The notes under the pieces were generated by a model. The model had not been told where the DNA came from, searched no databases, and was given only the letters and a program-made list of their open reading frames with translations. Below are positions 42,931 through 52,074 of a stretch of 64,000 nt of DNA, piece by piece. The translations under genes and the position numbers were made by a program. Source of the stretch: Pseudonocardia sp. C8. GTDB lineage: Bacteria; Actinomycetota; Actinomycetes; Mycobacteriales; Pseudonocardiaceae. The stretch lies in assembly GCF_014267175.1 (NCBI RefSeq), contig NZ_JACMTR010000001.1:62001-126000 (forward strand). The letters run 5' to 3'. Each line of letters starts with the position of its first letter. Within the stretch, counting starts at the first letter, position 1.

Positions 42931-44189
42931 GCCAGCTGCTCCCCCTCGGTCGCGACGTCGTTGGTGCTGGGGGCGCTCAACCAGGCTGCAAGCCGGCTTG
43001 CGCCGAAGCGGTTGGCGGGGTCGAACCGCTGTTTGACCGCGCGCATCAGCGCCACGGCTGCGGGCGCAGGCCCCCAGAGCGAGGCACCGGGTTCGAGGCC
43101 GTCGCGGCGTAGCACGGTGCAGGCCGGACCGACTGCAGCGTGCAGCTCGCGCAGCAGCTGTGTGTGGGCCTTGGCGTCGCCGCGGCGCAAGCGAATTGTG
43201 TGCACTCCGCGCTGCAGAGTGCCCGCGGATTCGAGCTGCAGTCCGAGTCCCCCGGCCTCGGCCGCGAGCCGGGCCGTCGTCGTGGCGGCGGCCGCCGGCC
43301 GGGCACCGAAGCGCACGACTGTGTCGCCGGGCTCACCAATGCAGACCGCGTCGACTTCTGCCCACCGCCGCATCGCTTCCTCCTCGTCGAGTAGGTGGAC
43401 CGGGTACCGGGAAAGTCCCCGTACCGCGCTCGTCCGCTCGCTGACCCCCGATGGGCTGCCCTCGAAGCGGAGCAGGAGCCGGGCGCTGTCGGGCTCGTTG
43501 AGGCTGAGCAGCTCGACCGCGGCGGGCTCGATGCCGGCCGCGGCGATCGTCTGCGAGGCCGCGAAGGCGTCGGTGCGGGGGATCTCGACCTCGACGGTCG
43601 CCGTTGCCCGCGGCCGGGGGTGCAGCCGGAGCACGATCTCGGACAGGACCCCGAGGGTGCCGAAGGAGCCGGAGAAGAGCTTGGTCAGGTCGTAACCGGC
43701 AACATTTTTGATCACGTGTCCGCCAGAGCGGGCGACGGTGCCGTCCGCGAGTACCACAGTGACCCCGATGACGTGGTCGCGCAGGGCACCGAAGGCGTGC
43801 CGTGCCGGGCCGCCGTCCGCGGTGGCCAGCAGCCCACCGACGGTGGCGCCCCGTCCGGCCCGGGCCGGGTCGAACGCGACCCGCTGGCGTTTCTCGCCGA
43901 CCTCGGCCTGCAGCGACTCCAGCGTGGTACCGGCCCGCACGGCGACGGTCATATCCGAGGGGTTGTAGGTGAGGACACCGCTCAACGCGGTGGTGTCCAG
44001 GATCAGGTCGGCATGGCCGGGTTGCTCGGCCCACGCTCCGGCAGTACCGGCCCCGCAGACGGTGACCTGCGGTTGGGCGGAGGTGCTCTCGCACAGAGCC
44101 TCGACCAGCTCGGTGGTGGTGGTGGGACGCAGAGTGCGGTGCGAGAGCAGGCGCTGAACGCGCGCACCGGATCCGGTGGAAGTTGCCAT
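42927..44189 (-). CDS. glcE: Glycolate oxidase FAD-binding subunit GlcE
   Basis: 420 aa, ATG 44189, 5 bp after glcD. One PCMH-type FAD domain: VTVCGAGTAGAWAEQPGHADLILDT, GRGATVGGLLATADGGPARHAFGALRDHVIGVTVVLADG, HVIKNVAGYDLTKLFSGSFGTLGVL. It lacks the Fe-S region and has a short, divergent C-terminal domain, as in GlcE. It forms the oxidase complex with GlcD and GlcF. No independent ribosome site is visible, so coupling to glcD is likely. Confidence 0.92.
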   Translation of the reverse strand: MATSTGSGARVQRLLSHRTLRPTTTTELVEALCESTSAQPQVTVCGAGTAGAWAEQPGHADLILDTTALSGVLTYNPSDMTVAVRAGTTLESLQAEVGEKRQRVAFDPARAGRGATVGGLLATADGGPARHAFGALRDHVIGVTVVLADGTVARSGGHVIKNVAGYDLTKLFSGSFGTLGVLSEIVLRLHPRPRATATVEVEIPRTDAFAASQTIAAAGIEPAAVELLSLNEPDSARLLLRFEGSPSGVSERTSAVRGLSRYPVHLLDEEEAMRRWAEVDAVCIGEPGDTVVRFGARPAAAATTTARLAAEAGGLGLQLESAGTLQRGVHTIRLRRGDAKAHTQLLRELHAAVGPACTVLRRDGLEPGASLWGPAPAAVALMRAVKQRFDPANRFGASRLAAWLSAPSTNDVATEGEQLA

Positions 44190-44194
44190 GGTGA

Positions 44195-45646
44195 TCACGT
44201 CCGTTCGATGAGACCTGCGGCCTCGAGCGGGTGGGGCCGATGCGGGCCCGGGCGCTCGCCACACAGCCTCGGAGTCGGGAATACCTTCCCCGGGTTGCAC
44301 AGGCCGACTGGGTCGTATGCGGTGCGCAACCGCAGCATCGTGGCTAGGTCGGCCTCGGTGAACTGCCGCGGCATCGAGCAGGCCTTGTCGGTGCCGATCC
44401 CATGCTCGCCCGAGAGGGAGCCGCCGAGCTCAACGCACAGTTCGGCGATTGCGCTGGACAGGTGTTCGGCCCGTTCGAGCTCGCCGGCGGCCTCGCTGTA
44501 GAGCACCAACGGGTGCAGGTTGCCGTCGCCGGCGTGAAACACATTCGCTACTCGTAGGCCCGCTGCGTCGGCGAGCTCGGAGATCCGGTTGAGCGTCTCG
44601 GAGAGCCGGGTCCGAGGAACGACGCCGTCCTGGACGAAGTAGTCCGGGCTGATCCGGCCGACCGCGGCGAACGCCGCCTTGCGTCCCTTCCAGATCGTCG
44701 CACGCTCGTCTGAGGTGGCGGCGATCTTGACCGCGATCGAGCGCTGCTCGTGGCAGAGCCGCTCGACCTCGGCCAGCTGGGCCGCGACCTCGTCAACCGG
44801 GCCATCCAGCTCGACGATCAGCGCGGCGGCAACACCGCGGGAGTATCCGGCGGCCACCGCCGCCTCGACGGCTTCGATGGCGAGAGTGTCCATCATCTCC
44901 ACTGCCGCTGGGACGATCCCCGCGGCGATGATGGCGGTGACGGTATCGCCGGCGTCGTCAACGGAGTCGAAGTCGGCGACCAGGGTTTGCACGGCGGTCG
45001 GTTTGCGCAGCAGCCTCACCGTGATCGAAGTGACCACACCGAGCGTGCCCTCCGACCCGATGAAGGCTCCAAGCAGATCGTAGCCCGCTACGTGGTCGGA
45101 CTCCCCGCCAAGCGTGGTGATGCTCCCGTTGGGTAGCACGACCTCGATCTCGTGGATGTGGTGGACGGTGAACCCATATTTCAGGCAGTGCGCTCCACCG
45201 GAGTTCTCTGCGACGTTTCCGCCGATCGTGCAAACCTGCTGGCTGGAGGGGTCCGGTGCGAAGTACAGACCGTGCGCGGCTACAGACCGGCTGATCTCGA
45301 GGTTGGTCACGCCAGGCTGGACCACCGCGCGGCAGTTCACCGGGTCAATCTCCAGGATCGAACGCAGCCGCTGCAGCGAGATGACAACGCCGTCAGCGAC
45401 CGGCAGAGCGCCCCCCGACAGACCGGTGCCCGCACCGCGGGGGACGAACGGAACGCCAGCGCGAGCACACACCCGCACGGCAGCCGCGACCGCCTCCGCC
45501 GTGCGGGGCAACAAGACCAGCCTCGGCACCACCCGGTAGCCGGTCAGCCCGTCGCATTCGTATGCCCGCAACTCTGTCGGGTCATCGATGACGCCGTCCT
45601 CGCCGACCGCTGCCGCGAACTCGGCGCGCAGACGCGCAGGCTCCAT
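44195..45646 (-). CDS. glcD: Glycolate oxidase catalytic subunit GlcD
   Basis: 483 aa, ATG 45646 with GGGAGG 7 nt upstream. FAD domain: PFVPRGAGTGLSGGALPVADGVVISLQRL, QQVCTIGGNVAENSGGAHCLKYGFT and GSEGTLGVVTSITVRLL. C-terminal FAD-oxidase domain: VANVFHAGDGNLHPLVLY and SLSGEHGIGTDKACSM. It oxidises glycolate (and often D-lactate) to glyoxylate. It is followed at once by glcE and glcF, which feeds glyoxylate to gcl in the same operon. Confidence 0.94.
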   Translation of the reverse strand: MEPARLRAEFAAAVGEDGVIDDPTELRAYECDGLTGYRVVPRLVLLPRTAEAVAAAVRVCARAGVPFVPRGAGTGLSGGALPVADGVVISLQRLRSILEIDPVNCRAVVQPGVTNLEISRSVAAHGLYFAPDPSSQQVCTIGGNVAENSGGAHCLKYGFTVHHIHEIEVVLPNGSITTLGGESDHVAGYDLLGAFIGSEGTLGVVTSITVRLLRKPTAVQTLVADFDSVDDAGDTVTAIIAAGIVPAAVEMMDTLAIEAVEAAVAAGYSRGVAAALIVELDGPVDEVAAQLAEVERLCHEQRSIAVKIAATSDERATIWKGRKAAFAAVGRISPDYFVQDGVVPRTRLSETLNRISELADAAGLRVANVFHAGDGNLHPLVLYSEAAGELERAEHLSSAIAELCVELGGSLSGEHGIGTDKACSMPRQFTEADLATMLRLRTAYDPVGLCNPGKVFPTPRLCGERPGPHRPHPLEAAGLIERT

Positions 45647-45734
45647 TACAAACCTCCCATCCTGAACCACGGGGTGCATCGATGCCGACAACGCTGGCGC
45701 CACTGTCGGACGCCGCAGCCGCTTCGTCGGGCAG

Positions 45735-47360
45735 CTACTTGCCGTCGATGAGCACACCCGGGTTCATCACTAGGTGCGGGTCCACGGTCTTCTTCGTCGC
45801 TGCCAGCGCGGAGGCGAACAGCTCCGGGCGCTGCTCGTCGTACCAGGGACGGTGGAAACGGCCCACGGCGTGGTGGTGGGTGATGGTGCCGCCGGCGGCC
45901 AAGACGGCCTCGGAGGCGGCCTGCTTGATCGCCGCCCACTGCTTCGTCTCGGCTCCGCGCTTGGCCGGAGCTACGACCGTGTAGTACGGAGCGGGGCCAT
46001 CCGGGTACACGTGGGTGAAGCGGCAGGCGACAACGCCGTCCCCGCACTCCCTGCGAGCTGCCTTCGTCGTCGCCTCGACGACCCGGGCGTGGAGCTCCGG
46101 GAAGGCACTCCAGGTGCAGGCGGTCTCAAATGTCTCGCGTAGGATGCCCATCCGCGTGTAGCCCTCCTTGTAGTAGGGCCCGCGTACAAAGAAGTCTCGC
46201 CACTTGCCGGCAGCTCCGGCGTGGGTTGCATCGGGGGCAGACTTGCCCTGCAGCGCTTCTGCGCTCACTCGGCCGTCGTGATCGGCGCAGATCTGCGCGG
46301 CGCGTTGCATCCAAACGTCGACGGGATGGTCAGCCGACTCGAATGCCAGTACGAGGACTGAATCGGTGCCGTCGGACGCCCCGGAGAGCAGGCTTTCGGT
46401 AGGATCGAGGAGGCGGCAGTTCGCCGGGGTCAGTCCGGACTGGGCGAGCGCACGCGTCGCCGCTACGGCCTTGTCGAAGTCCTTGAAGGGCACCGACGTT
46501 CCGACCCGGAAGGTGGGTCTATCCTGCAGCCGCATCCAGGCCTGAGTGATCACGCCGAGGGTGCCTTCCGAACCGATGAATAGGCGATCGGCCGACACGC
46601 CAGCGCCGTCGGCGGGGAGCCGTCGGGTCTGGATCGTGCCCTCGGGAGTCACCACGCGAAGGGCCTGGACGGAGTCGTCGATCTGTGTCAGCCCTGAGGC
46701 GAAGTGGCCGGCCGCCCGGGTGGCGATCCAGCCGCCGAGAGTCGAGAACTCGAACGCCTGCAGGAAGAACCGCATCGTCAGCCCGTGCGAGCGAAGCTGG
46801 TTCTCCATGTCCGGGCCGAGAACCCCACCTTGGATGAGTGCGGAGCGGGATTCGTGGTCGATCTCCAGCACCTGGTTCAGATGACGCAGATCCAGGGTGA
46901 TGGCGCCGCGGTAGTCGTCGGACACGATCGGCTCGATCCCCTGGGCCACGGAGGAACCGCCACCGTAGGGGACGACCGCGACATCATTCTCGTGTGCCCA
47001 GTCCAGCACCGAGACGACATCCTGCTCGGTCCGCGGGAACGCCACGAAGTCCGGCGGATTGTCGAACTTCCGCTCCAGGCCGCGGACAAAGTCGCCGAGG
47101 TTCTTGCCCAGGGTGTGTTCGGCCCGCGTCCAGGTGTCCGCCTCGCAGATGCCCGCGAGCGTATCCGGTGGATTGACGCGCGGCCCGCGCAGGGTGATCT
47201 CACCGATCTCCGGCGCCGGCGTCAGATCTTGGATCGGAAAGCCGAACTTGCTGTGGATCATGTTACCCAGCTCGTGGACGTCCGCCTCGCTGATGCCGGT
47301 GTCGGCGAAACCCCAGCCCCAAAACTTGCGACGACGGGCGTCAAGGTTTTCCTCGGTCAT
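45735..47360 (-). CDS. AGPS-like FAD-binding oxidase, copy 2
   Basis: 541 aa from ATG 47360, with AGGGGA upstream. Collinear with copy 1 at 35480 and identical over long blocks, such as VPYGGGSSVAQGIEPIVSDD and ALIQGGVLGPDMENQLR. Differences cluster in the N-terminal 60 residues and near 370-390. The N-terminal RRKFWGWGFADTG and the triple-histidine HHHAVGRFHRPWYDEQRP are kept. It lies 88 bp upstream of glcD and 47 bp downstream of an Nramp-like transporter gene, so transporter, AGPS-like oxidase and glycolate oxidase are probably one transcription unit. That order suggests it makes the glycolate or glyoxylate used next. Confidence 0.82.
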   Translation of the reverse strand: MTEENLDARRRKFWGWGFADTGISEADVHELGNMIHSKFGFPIQDLTPAPEIGEITLRGPRVNPPDTLAGICEADTWTRAEHTLGKNLGDFVRGLERKFDNPPDFVAFPRTEQDVVSVLDWAHENDVAVVPYGGGSSVAQGIEPIVSDDYRGAITLDLRHLNQVLEIDHESRSALIQGGVLGPDMENQLRSHGLTMRFFLQAFEFSTLGGWIATRAAGHFASGLTQIDDSVQALRVVTPEGTIQTRRLPADGAGVSADRLFIGSEGTLGVITQAWMRLQDRPTFRVGTSVPFKDFDKAVAATRALAQSGLTPANCRLLDPTESLLSGASDGTDSVLVLAFESADHPVDVWMQRAAQICADHDGRVSAEALQGKSAPDATHAGAAGKWRDFFVRGPYYKEGYTRMGILRETFETACTWSAFPELHARVVEATTKAARRECGDGVVACRFTHVYPDGPAPYYTVVAPAKRGAETKQWAAIKQAASEAVLAAGGTITHHHAVGRFHRPWYDEQRPELFASALAATKKTVDPHLVMNPGVLIDGK

Positions 47361-47368
47361 GATTCCCC

Positions 47369-47381
47369 TTCTGATAGTGCG
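47369..47381 (-). promoter_or_regulatory. 13-bp element shared by both AGPS-like genes
   Basis: TTCTGATAGTGCG on the plus strand, 8 bp before the ATG of copy 2 and 53 bp before that of copy 1. As in copy 1, GTTCGCAA follows nearby (here at 47391-47398). It may be a duplicated leader or an operator. Confidence 0.35.
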
Positions 47382-47407
47382 GGAGTTCCTGTTCGCAACG
47401 CGGAGTG

Positions 47408-48760
47408 CTAGCTGAGGAGGTGCGGTAGACCGGTGAGCAGCCCGTACGCCGACCACAGACCGATGGCGCCAACGACGACGAGAATGACGTTCTCCCACCA
47501 CTTATTGGTGTATCCCGGCAGCATCTTCCGCTTGTCGTTGGTCAGGACCAGCGTGCCGACGATGACCACCGGAGCCATGAGGCCCGCTGTAGCGCTGCCG
47601 GCGACGGTCATCACGACGACGTCGGGGAACACGGGCAGCGCGAACAGGACAGGTATGAAAACCATGAGTACGAGCTGAACGGCCCGGAAAGGACGCGCCT
47701 TGTCGACCTGCGGGTATTTTTCCTTGTACTTCGGGAACGACCGCTGCAGACCGCTGAAGAAGATCTTCGTGTAACCGCGCGCGTAGCTGGTCAGGGAGCA
47801 GAACGCGGCCATCGCCAGCCCGACCCACAGCAACCAGGGCCCGATCGGACCGAGCGCAAGCGACATCATCACACCGAGGTCGTCCAGCGAGGAAATCTGT
47901 CGACCTTCGGGACGCAGCACCTCGGCGGCCACGATCCAGATGGACAGGTTGACCACGATGACAGCGACAACACCGGCTAGGAGGTCAATCCGCTGCAGTC
48001 GCAGGAAGCCCGGCCCGCGCCAGCCCTTGTCACGAATGAACTCCGGATACATCAGATTGCCAGCAGAGCCCCCGATGGCGCCGATGATCGCGGCCGCGAC
48101 CAGGAGTGTGGCGAACGCGCCGCTGTTGGGTGGGGATGAGAAGGCGAGACCGTGGACGATCTCGCCTGGGTCCGGCTGCGAGGCGATGGCGGCGTAGAGG
48201 AAAGTGATCACCAGGATGGCGACCTTGATCCGGGCGATGATCTCGAGTATCGAGTAGGCCTTCGGTCGGGTCAGCACCAGCCAGGCCACCGCGGCCACCA
48301 GTAGCGTCCACAGGAACGGGCCCCAAGTGTCACCACCGAAACCCAGGAAGATGCGGTGCAGTGCGCTGCCCACGGCGACGACCATGTAGGTCTGCAGGAT
48401 GAAGCCACTCAGCAGCGCCAGGGCCCCGACGACCACCGGGAGCTTGTTCCACAGGGCGCCGAAGCCGGCGAGGACCGTCTCGTCGCCGACAGCGTTGCAG
48501 AGCCCGTACTTCGCGATCGCGCTGGTGAAGAAGTACCGGCTGATGAGCGCCAACGCGAGGGCCCACATCAACGAGTAGCCGTAGTTCGCACCGGACACCG
48601 CTGAGTCGACGAGGTCACCGGCGCCCATCCAGGCCATGCTGACCAGGAGCCCCGGACCGACGCCCTTGACATAGTCCCGCCACCGTCGTGGCGGTGTAAC
48701 GGCGGCGGCCTCGACCCTCCTTGCCCCGTCTTGGGCCGCGTTCGAGTCGCTCACTGCCAT
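47408..48760 (-). CDS. Nramp-like transporter lacking metal-site motifs, paralogue 1
   Basis: 450 aa from ATG 48760 with GGAGGCG upstream. About eleven membrane helices in the Nramp/LeuT order, beginning VGPGLLVSMAWMGAGDLVDSAVSGANYGYSLMWALALAL. Canonical Nramp metal transporters have DPGN in helix 1 and MPH in helix 6. Here the positions read GAGDLVDS and GSAGNLMYPEFIRDKGW, so the known Mn/Fe ligands are missing. Genes of this type tend to sit with organic-acid catabolism. It is first in the AGPS-glcDEF-hyi-glxR-gcl run, so import of the growth acid is the simplest hypothesis. Confidence 0.78.
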   Translation of the reverse strand: MAVSDSNAAQDGARRVEAAAVTPPRRWRDYVKGVGPGLLVSMAWMGAGDLVDSAVSGANYGYSLMWALALALISRYFFTSAIAKYGLCNAVGDETVLAGFGALWNKLPVVVGALALLSGFILQTYMVVAVGSALHRIFLGFGGDTWGPFLWTLLVAAVAWLVLTRPKAYSILEIIARIKVAILVITFLYAAIASQPDPGEIVHGLAFSSPPNSGAFATLLVAAAIIGAIGGSAGNLMYPEFIRDKGWRGPGFLRLQRIDLLAGVVAVIVVNLSIWIVAAEVLRPEGRQISSLDDLGVMMSLALGPIGPWLLWVGLAMAAFCSLTSYARGYTKIFFSGLQRSFPKYKEKYPQVDKARPFRAVQLVLMVFIPVLFALPVFPDVVVMTVAGSATAGLMAPVVIVGTLVLTNDKRKMLPGYTNKWWENVILVVVGAIGLWSAYGLLTGLPHLLS

Positions 48761-48969
48761 GGGAACGCCTCCTCCGTGGATCTTCGTCGGTGCGGGAAGG
48801 CCGCCCGCCAAGGGGAGGCGAACTGCGCTCCGGGTGTCGACGACGTGTGCTCGAACGCCGTCACGGCCGCGTGGCCGGACCCAGGTTGGTCAGGCCATCA
48901 ACGTGCCGACGAGCAGGGTATGACCTGAGCCACGAACACGCAAGACAAATTCCGGACAACGATCTCAAA

Positions 48970-48986
48970 CTTCCGCGATGCGAAAT
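48970..48986. promoter_or_regulatory. Palindromic operator-like site upstream of Nramp-like paralogue 1
   Basis: CTTCCGCGATGCGAAAT, a 17-bp near-palindrome, matches 14 of 17 bases of the site at 55317-55333. It lies 209 bp from the transporter ATG, against 208 bp for the other copy. The equal spacing suggests function or recent common ancestry. It also abuts the stop codon of the FCD regulator gene. Confidence 0.5.
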
Positions 48987-49739
48987 TTAGCGGTTGAGGG
49001 TGCTCACGATGGTCGGATGCATGTACCGCAGGTGGTGATGCAGCGCCTCCGCGGCGGCCTCCGGTCGGCCCGCGGCGATGAAGGTCAGGATCTCGCGGTG
49101 CTGGGCCCGTAGGTTTGCTGCCACCTGGTCCCACGGACCACGGGCTTGCATCGCTTCGAGGCGGTGCCGCTCCACGGCGTCCCGCAGGGCGCCGGCCAGA
49201 CATCCAAGTAGGCGGTTCTCGCAGGTCAGGGCGATGCCGGTGTGGAAGGTCGAGTCGAGGGCGTTGAACTGAGCGTAGTCGATGCCGGGGCGGTCCATTT
49301 CGTCCAGCACGGCCTCGAGCCGCTGAATGTCCTCTGGCGACGCGAGGGCCGCGGCCTCGCGGACCGCCCACTGCTCCACCATCAACCGAGTCCTGACAAC
49401 CTCGGTCTCGGTGAAGTTGCTCAACGCGATGTGGAGGCGGAGCATGCTTGTCAGGGCGTCGGAGGGCCCGCTCGCCAGGGCTGCCCCGGATCCCGGACCG
49501 GCCGTCGTGCGCTCGGCGAGAACGCCGATGGCTCGCAGTGATCGGACCGCTTCGCGTACGGATGCACGGCTGACGCCGAACATCTCGGCGAGCTGACGTT
49601 CTCCAGGTAGGCGGTCGCCGCGCCGTAGGCTCCCACGCCGGATCAGCGCCTCGACGTGGTCGATCACGAGTTGATGGGCGTGCGCACTGCTGCGGCGCTT
49701 CCCGCGCGGGTCGAAGTCTGGCACATCTTGCGCAGTCAC
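48987..49739 (-). CDS. FCD-domain GntR regulator (FadR subgroup), paralogue 1
   Basis: 250 aa. I chose GTG 49739 rather than ATG 49751 because TATGTT lies exactly 7 nt before it, predicting a leaderless message. The resulting N-terminus (MTAQDVP) matches paralogue 2 (MTDVP). The winged helix reads LVIDHVEALIRRGSLRRGDRLPGERQLAEMFGVSRASVREAVRSL. The FCD domain has the metal-ligand Asp and His residues (FNALDSTFHTGIAL, QHREILTFI, LHHHLRYM). It lies between the transporter/glycolate run and a divergent CoA-transferase gene, and probably controls one or both. Confidence 0.86.
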   Translation of the reverse strand: MTAQDVPDFDPRGKRRSSAHAHQLVIDHVEALIRRGSLRRGDRLPGERQLAEMFGVSRASVREAVRSLRAIGVLAERTTAGPGSGAALASGPSDALTSMLRLHIALSNFTETEVVRTRLMVEQWAVREAAALASPEDIQRLEAVLDEMDRPGIDYAQFNALDSTFHTGIALTCENRLLGCLAGALRDAVERHRLEAMQARGPWDQVAANLRAQHREILTFIAAGRPEAAAEALHHHLRYMHPTIVSTLNR

Positions 49740-49746
49740 CCGCAGG

Positions 49747-49752
49747 AACATA
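49747..49752 (-). promoter_or_regulatory. Predicted leaderless -10 for FCD paralogue 1
   Basis: TATGTT on the minus strand, 7 nt before GTG 49739. Between this and the divergent gene lie CCAT-N5-ATGG and ATGG-N5-CCAT repeats and the sequence GACCATAGGG (49779-49788), which also occurs upstream of FCD paralogue 2 (58311-58320). Confidence 0.5.
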
Positions 49753-49794
49753 CGCTACGCAACCATCGCTGATGGCCTGACCATAGGGTTGAGG

Positions 49795-50994
49795 ATGACA
49801 CTGAATAACGTTTCGTGGGAACAGCCAGGGCAGGATCTTCTGAAGAAGGGGAGTCTAGCAGGCGTTCGCGTCCTCGATCTTTCGCGAATCCTTGCCGGGC
49901 CATATCTGACCATGCTTCTCGGCGATCTCGGCGCGGACGTAATCAAACTCGAGAGGCCTGACGGGGATGACACACGCTCCTGGGGTCCGCCATTCGTCAA
50001 CGGCGAGGCGACCTACTTCTGGAGCGCGAACCGGAACAAGCGATCGATCATTCTAGATCTGCGTGATGAGTCTGAGCTAGCGGCGGCGCTCGAGCTCGCC
50101 GCCACGGCGGACATCATCGTGGAGAATTTCCGCCCGGGTGTCGCCGAGCGGCTCGGATTGGGGTACTCGCAGGTCCAGGAACACAATCCGGGCGTCGTCT
50201 ACTGCTCGATCTCGGCATTCGGTGATGAACCGCAGGCCAGCGATCTTGCCGGATACGATCTCCTCGTCCAGGCCGTGGGCGGCCTGATGAGCATCACCGG
50301 GACCGAGGAGAGCGGGCCCGCGAAAGTGGGGGTCGCCCTCGTCGACGTCCTCGCGGCGTTGCACGGAGCAGTCGGGGTTCTCGCAGCGCTGCGGCACCGG
50401 GAGGCGACCGGGCAGGGACAACGTGTCGACGTGACGATGCTGCAGTCGTTGCTGGCCAGCATGGTCAACCAATCGTCAGCCTACCTCGGCACGGGCATCT
50501 CCCCGGGGCGGATCGGAAACCGCCATCCGTCGATCGCGCCCTATCAGACATTGCGCTGCCAGGATGGCTCGATCGCCTTGGCCTGCGGGAACGACAAGCA
50601 GTTCCGCTCGCTTGTCGGGAGTCTTCAGCTGTCGGACTTGGCCGACGATTCGCGATTTCGCACGAACGCGGACCGTGTCGCACACTGCGACGAGCTCATC
50701 GACCTCCTAGAGTCGCGGTGCACCGAGATCCCCACGACCGAACTTCTCGCGTTGCTGCGAAATGCTGGCGTCCCGGCTGGCCCAGTCAATTCGATCGGAG
50801 ATGCTTTCATGATGGCTGATCAGCTGGGCCTTAATCCCACACGGACAGTGAGCGCCGGGGACCGAAGCATCCCTCAGGTCAGCAATCCGATTCGCCTCTC
50901 GGCTACTCCGGTTCGTTATCAGCTCCCGCCACCAGTCCTGCCCGTGCGGGAATCGGTTCGGGACCAGTTGCGGGAGCCAGCCGCCGGGGCCTGA
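49795..50994 (+). CDS. Class III (CaiB/BaiF) CoA-transferase, paralogue 1
   Basis: 399 aa. LAGVRVLDLSRILAGPYLTMLLGDLGADVIKLERPDGDDTRSWGPP and NRNKRSIILDLR are the family's N-terminal signature. The catalytic aspartate lies in GYDLLVQAVGGLMSITG. RVDVTMLQSLLASMVNQ and GPVNSIGDAF follow. These enzymes move CoA between carboxylic acids (oxalate, carnitine, mesaconate, benzylsuccinate and others). The substrate cannot be told from sequence. It is divergent from the FCD regulator 55 bp away and less GC-rich than its surroundings, which suggests acquisition. The start could also be TTG 49789. Confidence 0.85.
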   Translation: MTLNNVSWEQPGQDLLKKGSLAGVRVLDLSRILAGPYLTMLLGDLGADVIKLERPDGDDTRSWGPPFVNGEATYFWSANRNKRSIILDLRDESELAAALELAATADIIVENFRPGVAERLGLGYSQVQEHNPGVVYCSISAFGDEPQASDLAGYDLLVQAVGGLMSITGTEESGPAKVGVALVDVLAALHGAVGVLAALRHREATGQGQRVDVTMLQSLLASMVNQSSAYLGTGISPGRIGNRHPSIAPYQTLRCQDGSIALACGNDKQFRSLVGSLQLSDLADDSRFRTNADRVAHCDELIDLLESRCTEIPTTELLALLRNAGVPAGPVNSIGDAFMMADQLGLNPTRTVSAGDRSIPQVSNPIRLSATPVRYQLPPPVLPVRESVRDQLREPAAGA

Positions 50995-51274
50995 GGTGGT
51001 TCTGACTAGGCCACTGGTGACGGCGGTCTGGCGAGACTCCACACAGTACGGAGAGCAACTCCTGCAGATTCGGTCGGGCCTGACCAGTGCGGTCTGGCCA
51101 AAGAACGATTCGTCAGGTGTTCCCGTTGATAACTGTCAACCGTGCGCACCTTCGCGCCTGGGTATCGAGCGCTCGTTTCCCACACGCCCCTCAGGCCGCC
51201 GGAGCCCACGAAGCTCGACACCCGGCATGCTCGTCCTTACAGATAGCGCGAACGCGGAGCACGGGAAGGAATTC

Positions 51275-51805
51275 ATGATCTGCATGTCAAACCTATTCAG
51301 CTACGATGGCCACGTGCCCGTACTCGCCGACACGGCGTGGGTCGCGCCCACAGCGACGCTCATCGGAGAGGTTGTAATCGGCGACAATTCGAGCATTTGG
51401 TACGCTGCCGTGCTTCGCGCCGACGAGGACGCGATCACCATCGGTATTGGCAGCAACGTACAAGACGGGTCCGTGATCCATGCCGACCCCTCGTACCCCG
51501 TTCAAATTGGTGACGGCGTCAGCGTCGGGCACCGAGCAGTTGTTCACGGCGCAACCGTGCAGAATGACTGTCTGATCGGAATGGGGGCAGTGCTTCTAAA
51601 TGGAGCGAATGTCGGACACGGATCACTTATCGCTGCGGGAGCGGTCGTACTTGAAGGCGAAGTAATTCCCCCTGGATCGCTTGTGGCGGGGACGCCCGCC
51701 AAAATCCGCCGATCCATAGGCTCGGATGAATTGGCGTCAATCCGGGCAAATGCCCAGAACTATCGCCGATTGCTTCGCTCGCATCAGTGCGCCGAGCGGC
51801 TCTGA
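51275..51805 (+). CDS. Gamma-class carbonic anhydrase-like (LbH) protein
   Basis: 176 aa from ATG 51275, with GGAAGGA upstream. Left-handed beta-helix hexapeptide repeats run from ADTAWVAPTATLIGEVVIGDNSSIWYAAVLRAD to LIAAGAVVLEGEVIPPGSLVAGTPAKIRR. The three zinc histidines are suggested by VIHAD, VGHRA and VVHGA. It resembles YrdA/CaiE/PaaY-type proteins; CaiE and PaaY are encoded with CoA-thioester pathways, and PaaY has thioesterase activity on wrong CoA adducts. Between two CoA-transferases, a CoA-ester housekeeping role is likelier than CO2 hydration. Confidence 0.85.
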   Translation: MICMSNLFSYDGHVPVLADTAWVAPTATLIGEVVIGDNSSIWYAAVLRADEDAITIGIGSNVQDGSVIHADPSYPVQIGDGVSVGHRAVVHGATVQNDCLIGMGAVLLNGANVGHGSLIAAGAVVLEGEVIPPGSLVAGTPAKIRRSIGSDELASIRANAQNYRRLLRSHQCAERL

Positions 51806-52074
51806 TCGATCCACTGAGGGTTAGGGGTGCGTCACCGACGGCTCTGGGGTTCGGTGACGAGACCACATGAACGGAGACCAAATCTAAGCGGTTGGGTCTC
51901 GGTCCGCCTTGGCTAAGTGCCCTCAAGCAGGCCGATCCCCCACCAACTAAGCGGCGGCAGTGTCGCATGCACCGATTCTAGGAGGCGCTTTGTGGGCGTC
52001 ATTGGGGCCGTTAGGAGCAACGATTCGGCACCAGCTAACGCAATGATCCGAGGGAGGCGCGGGGAGGCAGCACG